In this document: piece after piece, positions 61,486 to 64,000 of the stretch | Layout: every line of letters begins with the position of its first letter | Numbering within the stretch: position 1 is the first letter of the stretch | Source of the DNA: Rariloculus sp963665575 | GTDB taxonomy: Bacteria; Pseudomonadota; Gammaproteobacteria; Steroidobacterales; Rariloculaceae | Assembly (NCBI GenBank): GCA_963665575.2 | Contig: CAXXDW010000003.1 | Location: 496,001-560,000, forward strand | Direction of reading: 5' to 3' | Length of the DNA stretch: 64,000 bases | Notes under the pieces: model-generated | Database searches by the model: none | Seen by the model: only the letters and a program-made list of their open reading frames with translations | What the model was told of the DNA's origin: nothing | Translations under genes and position numbers: made by a program

Positions 61486-63354
61486 ATGCAAAGCCCTGCC
61501 TTAAAGCACTCGATCCAGTTGGCCCGGGGCCTGCTGGCCAACTTCACGCATTTCGCGGCCTGGATCGGAGAGCTGAGGCACCCCGCCGTTCGAAGAGCGG
61601 ACATCACCGCCGGCGTCACCGTGGCCCTGGTGCTCGTTCCACAATCCATGGCCTACGCGCAATTGGCCGGCCTGCCGCCGCATTACGGCCTTTACGCCTC
61701 CTTCCTGCCGGTTGCGATTGCCTCCATTTTCGGCTCGTCCAGGCAACTCGCCACCGGCCCCGTGGCGGTCGTATCGCTATTGACCGCCTCGGCGCTCGGG
61801 CCGCTGGCGGCGGACAATCCGCAGGCCTACCTCAGCTACGCTGTCAGCCTGGCGCTGCTCGTCGGGTTGGTTCAGGTGATTCTCGGCGTGATTCGTCTGG
61901 GCTTCCTGATCGCCTTCCTTTCGCACCCTGTTGTGCTCGGCTTTACCAACGCCGCCGCCATCATCATCGCCACATCGCAACTCGGAAACCTGCTCGGCGT
62001 CGATCCCGGGCCAACGGACCAACACTACGAAACCGTCTGGCAGACGATCGTGCTGGCAGTGGAGTCGCCGCACTGGCCGACGATCAGCATCACGCTGCTG
62101 ACACTGGTGGCGATCGTCGCCATCAAGCGCTACTACCCAAGACTGCCGAACGTACTACTCGCAGTAGCCACCACGACCCTCGTGTCATGGATCATCGGTT
62201 TCGAGAATTTTGGCGGCCAGGTGGTCGGCAGCATTCCTCGGGGATTGCCCCCGTTCGCACTGCCGCAACTGGACTTTTCCACGATCACCCAACTGTTCGC
62301 CATCGCCGTCACCATTGCACTGATCGGATTCATGGAGGCGGTCTCTGTCGCCAAGGCCCTGGCCGTGCGGACGCGCCAGCGCCTCGACGCCAATCAGGAA
62401 TTGATCGGGCAGGGACTGGGCAACATCACCGCGAGCTGCTTTCAGGGGTATGCCGTTGCGGGATCGTTTTCCCGCTCGGCGGTCAATGCCGAAGCGGGCG
62501 CCGTCACCGGTTTCTCAGCCGTAGTCACCGGTGCCGCTGTCGGACTGACCCTGCTGCTGCTGACACCGCTGCTGTATCACCTTCCGCAGCCGACGCTGGC
62601 CATCATCATCATCATGGCCGTGGGCAGTCTGGTACGGATCAAGCCGTTGATTCATGCATGGAAAGCCCAAAAACACGACGGCATCGTGGCGCTGACCACC
62701 TTCGTGCTGACGCTGGCTTTTGCACCGAACCTGGAAACCGGCATCGTTACGGGAGTGCTGCTGTCGCTCGGACTGTACATTTACCGCACGATGAGCCCGC
62801 GCATCTCTTCCCTGGCTCGCCACATCGAGGGCGGGTTGCGCGAGTCCGGCCCGACAAACGCCAGGCAGTGCCCGAAAATCGAAATGCTGCGCTTCGAGGG
62901 GCCGCTGTTCTTCGCCAACACCACCTACTTCGAGAACAAGGTGCTCGAGCGGGTAGCGGCGATGCCCGGCCTGAAATTCATCGTCGTCGATGCCGTTGCC
63001 ATCAACGAAATCGACGCCACCGGCGAGGCCATGCTGCGCACGCTCTCGGAAACTCTGGCCGGCCTCAACATCTCGATACTGTTCACACGGGTACCGGGAA
63101 TGGTGATGGCGACCCTTCGCCGCACCGGCTTTGTCGACGAGGCGGGGGAACACCACTTCTTCCACAGCCGCGACGACGCGCTCCACCATGCCTGGCAACA
63201 AATGCAGGACGAAGGCAACACCGAATGCTCCGTCGAGAGTTGCTGGGCCCGGGATCTATCGAACTGCGTCTTTCAGTCAAATCCCGCAAAGCGCGGTGAA
63301 CCGGACGTTCGTGCGGTTGAATCGACCACCCGGGCCGGCGCGAGTCTGAAGTAG
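61486..63354 (+). CDS. SulP-family anion transporter with STAS domain
   Basis: 622 residues. The membrane part (about 30-470) begins 'RRADITAGVTVALVLVPQSMAYAQLAGLPPHYGLYAS', the SulP signature, and has some eleven to fourteen helices. The STAS domain (about 480-590) contains 'MLRFEGPLFFANTTYFENKV' and 'VVDAVAINEIDATGEAMLRTL'. These proteins take up sulfate, bicarbonate or other anions. The last 45 residues after 'HAWQQMQDEG' are atypical and run antisense into an mgtE remnant, so the C-terminus may have been altered by a junction. It appears inserted between rnt and grxD. Confidence 0.9.
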   Translation: MQSPALKHSIQLARGLLANFTHFAAWIGELRHPAVRRADITAGVTVALVLVPQSMAYAQLAGLPPHYGLYASFLPVAIASIFGSSRQLATGPVAVVSLLTASALGPLAADNPQAYLSYAVSLALLVGLVQVILGVIRLGFLIAFLSHPVVLGFTNAAAIIIATSQLGNLLGVDPGPTDQHYETVWQTIVLAVESPHWPTISITLLTLVAIVAIKRYYPRLPNVLLAVATTTLVSWIIGFENFGGQVVGSIPRGLPPFALPQLDFSTITQLFAIAVTIALIGFMEAVSVAKALAVRTRQRLDANQELIGQGLGNITASCFQGYAVAGSFSRSAVNAEAGAVTGFSAVVTGAAVGLTLLLLTPLLYHLPQPTLAIIIIMAVGSLVRIKPLIHAWKAQKHDGIVALTTFVLTLAFAPNLETGIVTGVLLSLGLYIYRTMSPRISSLARHIEGGLRESGPTNARQCPKIEMLRFEGPLFFANTTYFENKVLERVAAMPGLKFIVVDAVAINEIDATGEAMLRTLSETLAGLNISILFTRVPGMVMATLRRTGFVDEAGEHHFFHSRDDALHHAWQQMQDEGNTECSVESCWARDLSNCVFQSNPAKRGEPDVRAVESTTRAGASLK

Positions 63355-63540
63355 CGCCGACAATGCCAGGGCAAAACCGGGGAATGCCAGAAACCCGGCC
63401 AGGTCGGTGACGGTCGTGAAAGTGATCGACGATGCGGTTGCCGGATCCCGGCCAAGCCGGGCAAGCAGCATCGGCACAAGGGCGTCGGCGACGCCGGACG
63501 TGGGCATGGCCACCCGCATGGCCAGTGAGACCACCCGGGT
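63350..63540 (-). pseudogene. Remnant of an MgtE-type magnesium transporter (C-terminal end)
   Basis: About 63 codons translate to the last two membrane segments of MgtE: 'LVPMLLARLGRDPATASSI' followed by 'FTTVTDLAGFLAF', including the conserved DPA and TTVTD pore-lining residues. The cytoplasmic N and CBS domains and the other helices are missing, and there is no start codon context. It overlaps the 3' end of the SulP gene on the other strand. It is the leftover of a gene deleted when the neighbouring DNA rearranged. Confidence 0.75.
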
Positions 63541-63596
63541 GAGGCCGATGGATCAGGCTACGGCCAGACGAAATTCATGAACCTGTTTGAACAGCG

Positions 63597-63932
63597 TCAG
63601 GAGGCTTGCTGTGCCGACTCGGAATCCGCCTCATCGATGATCTGCTTGAGCTCGCCCGAGTGGTAGAGCTCGAGCGCGATGTCGCAGCCGCCGATCAGCT
63701 CGCCGTTGACGTAGAGTTGCGGGAACGTCGGCCAGTTCGAGTAGGTCTTGAGGCCTTCCCTGATTTCGGGATCCTCGAAAATATTGACGTACGCGAACCT
63801 GGCATTCACCGCGCGCAATGCCGCGACGGTCTGCGCTGAAAACCCGCACTGCGGAAAATCCGGCGTGCCCTTCATGTAGAGCAGCACCGGGCATTCGCCC
63901 AACTGCTTGCTGATGCGATCGTTGACGTCCAT
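63597..63932 (-). CDS. grxD: Monothiol glutaredoxin, Grx4/GrxD family
   Basis: 111 residues from ATG 63932; an ATG six codons earlier (63950) is less likely by alignment and has no ribosome-binding site. It has 'CPVLLYMKGTPDFPQCGFSAQTV' with the CGFS active site, 'TFPQLYVNGELIGGCDIALELYHSGEL' with the glutathione-binding TFP and GG residues. It carries [2Fe-2S] clusters as a glutathione-bridged dimer and hands them to target proteins. It is encoded on the strand opposite rnt and the SulP gene. Confidence 0.95.
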   Translation of the reverse strand: MDVNDRISKQLGECPVLLYMKGTPDFPQCGFSAQTVAALRAVNARFAYVNIFEDPEIREGLKTYSNWPTFPQLYVNGELIGGCDIALELYHSGELKQIIDEADSESAQQAS

Positions 63933-64000
63933 TCCCTGTCGAACCTCCATACGCTCAGTGACCTTAGCCGTGTGCCCGGAGCCCGCTCCGATGCCCTGAG

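Noticed and set aside
61338..63299. A second 650-codon plus-strand frame inside the SulP gene
   Set aside because: Arg/His/Gly-rich shadow frame; the SulP frame has the signature, helices and STAS domain.
1..64000. CRISPR arrays, tRNA or rRNA genes, prophage or insertion sequences
   Set aside because: No regularly spaced direct repeats, no cloverleaf-like or rRNA-like sequence, and no transposase, integrase or phage structural gene was recognised on either strand.

Overview
The window is a GC-rich stretch of a gammaproteobacterial chromosome. Four gene orders support this: divergent lptFG / pepA-holC-valS, rsxABCDGE-nth, purM next to a DUF2066 gene and hda, and aceE-aceF-lpdA with a homodimeric-type E1. 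The many genes for Tat-exported and lipoprotein-type proteins of unknown function (DUF1592, DUF1552, DUF6152) suggest an environmental, probably uncultivated, aerobic marine or soil lineage. This is inference; no rRNA is present to place it. I saw no tRNA, rRNA, CRISPR array, transposase or phage gene.

Layout. 1-1.9 kb: 5' part of an MFS transporter (minus) and a frameshifted PepSY membrane protein behind a good Fur-box candidate. 1.9-4.0 kb: hflK-hflC. 4.2-18 kb is the accessory part: four DUF6152-type secreted proteins (two fused, one pair split into separate genes), a Tat-exported carotenoid-oxygenase-like protein, and a plus-strand run of metallo-beta-lactamase-fold protein, DUF1592 haem-c lipoprotein, DUF1552 Tat protein, ankyrin-repeat protein and an AlkB-like dioxygenase. 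18-37.7 kb is mostly housekeeping: lptF (frameshifted as sequenced)-lptG, pepA-holC-valS, rimI, a family-4 uracil-DNA glycosylase, pssA, proS, acylphosphatase, a DUF4398 lipoprotein, arsC, hda, DUF2066, purM-DUF3108 and recD2. 38-43.2 kb holds the most striking gene: a 1728-residue protein joining a DEDD exonuclease-like domain, a RecQ-type SF2 helicase and a UvrD-type SF1 helicase. It is divergent from recD2 and followed by a vapBC toxin-antitoxin pair. 44.2-53.8 kb: dcd, mrp, metG, rsxABCDGE and nth. 54-60.5 kb: the pyruvate dehydrogenase operon aceE-aceF-lpdA with a HAD-family gene at its end. 60.6-64 kb: rnt, a SulP transporter, a remnant of mgtE, and the monothiol glutaredoxin grxD.

Between genes there are dispersed palindromic elements (two copies of one family at 5.4 and 25.6 kb, and a 266-bp inverted repeat at 33.2 kb). 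There is also an AT-rich island with a perfect DnaA-box match at 18.2 kb and an unusual repeated translation-initiation region between rsxG and rsxE. Two genes (the PepSY protein and lptF) each carry a single extra base in a short G/C run, so local sequence error must be considered.
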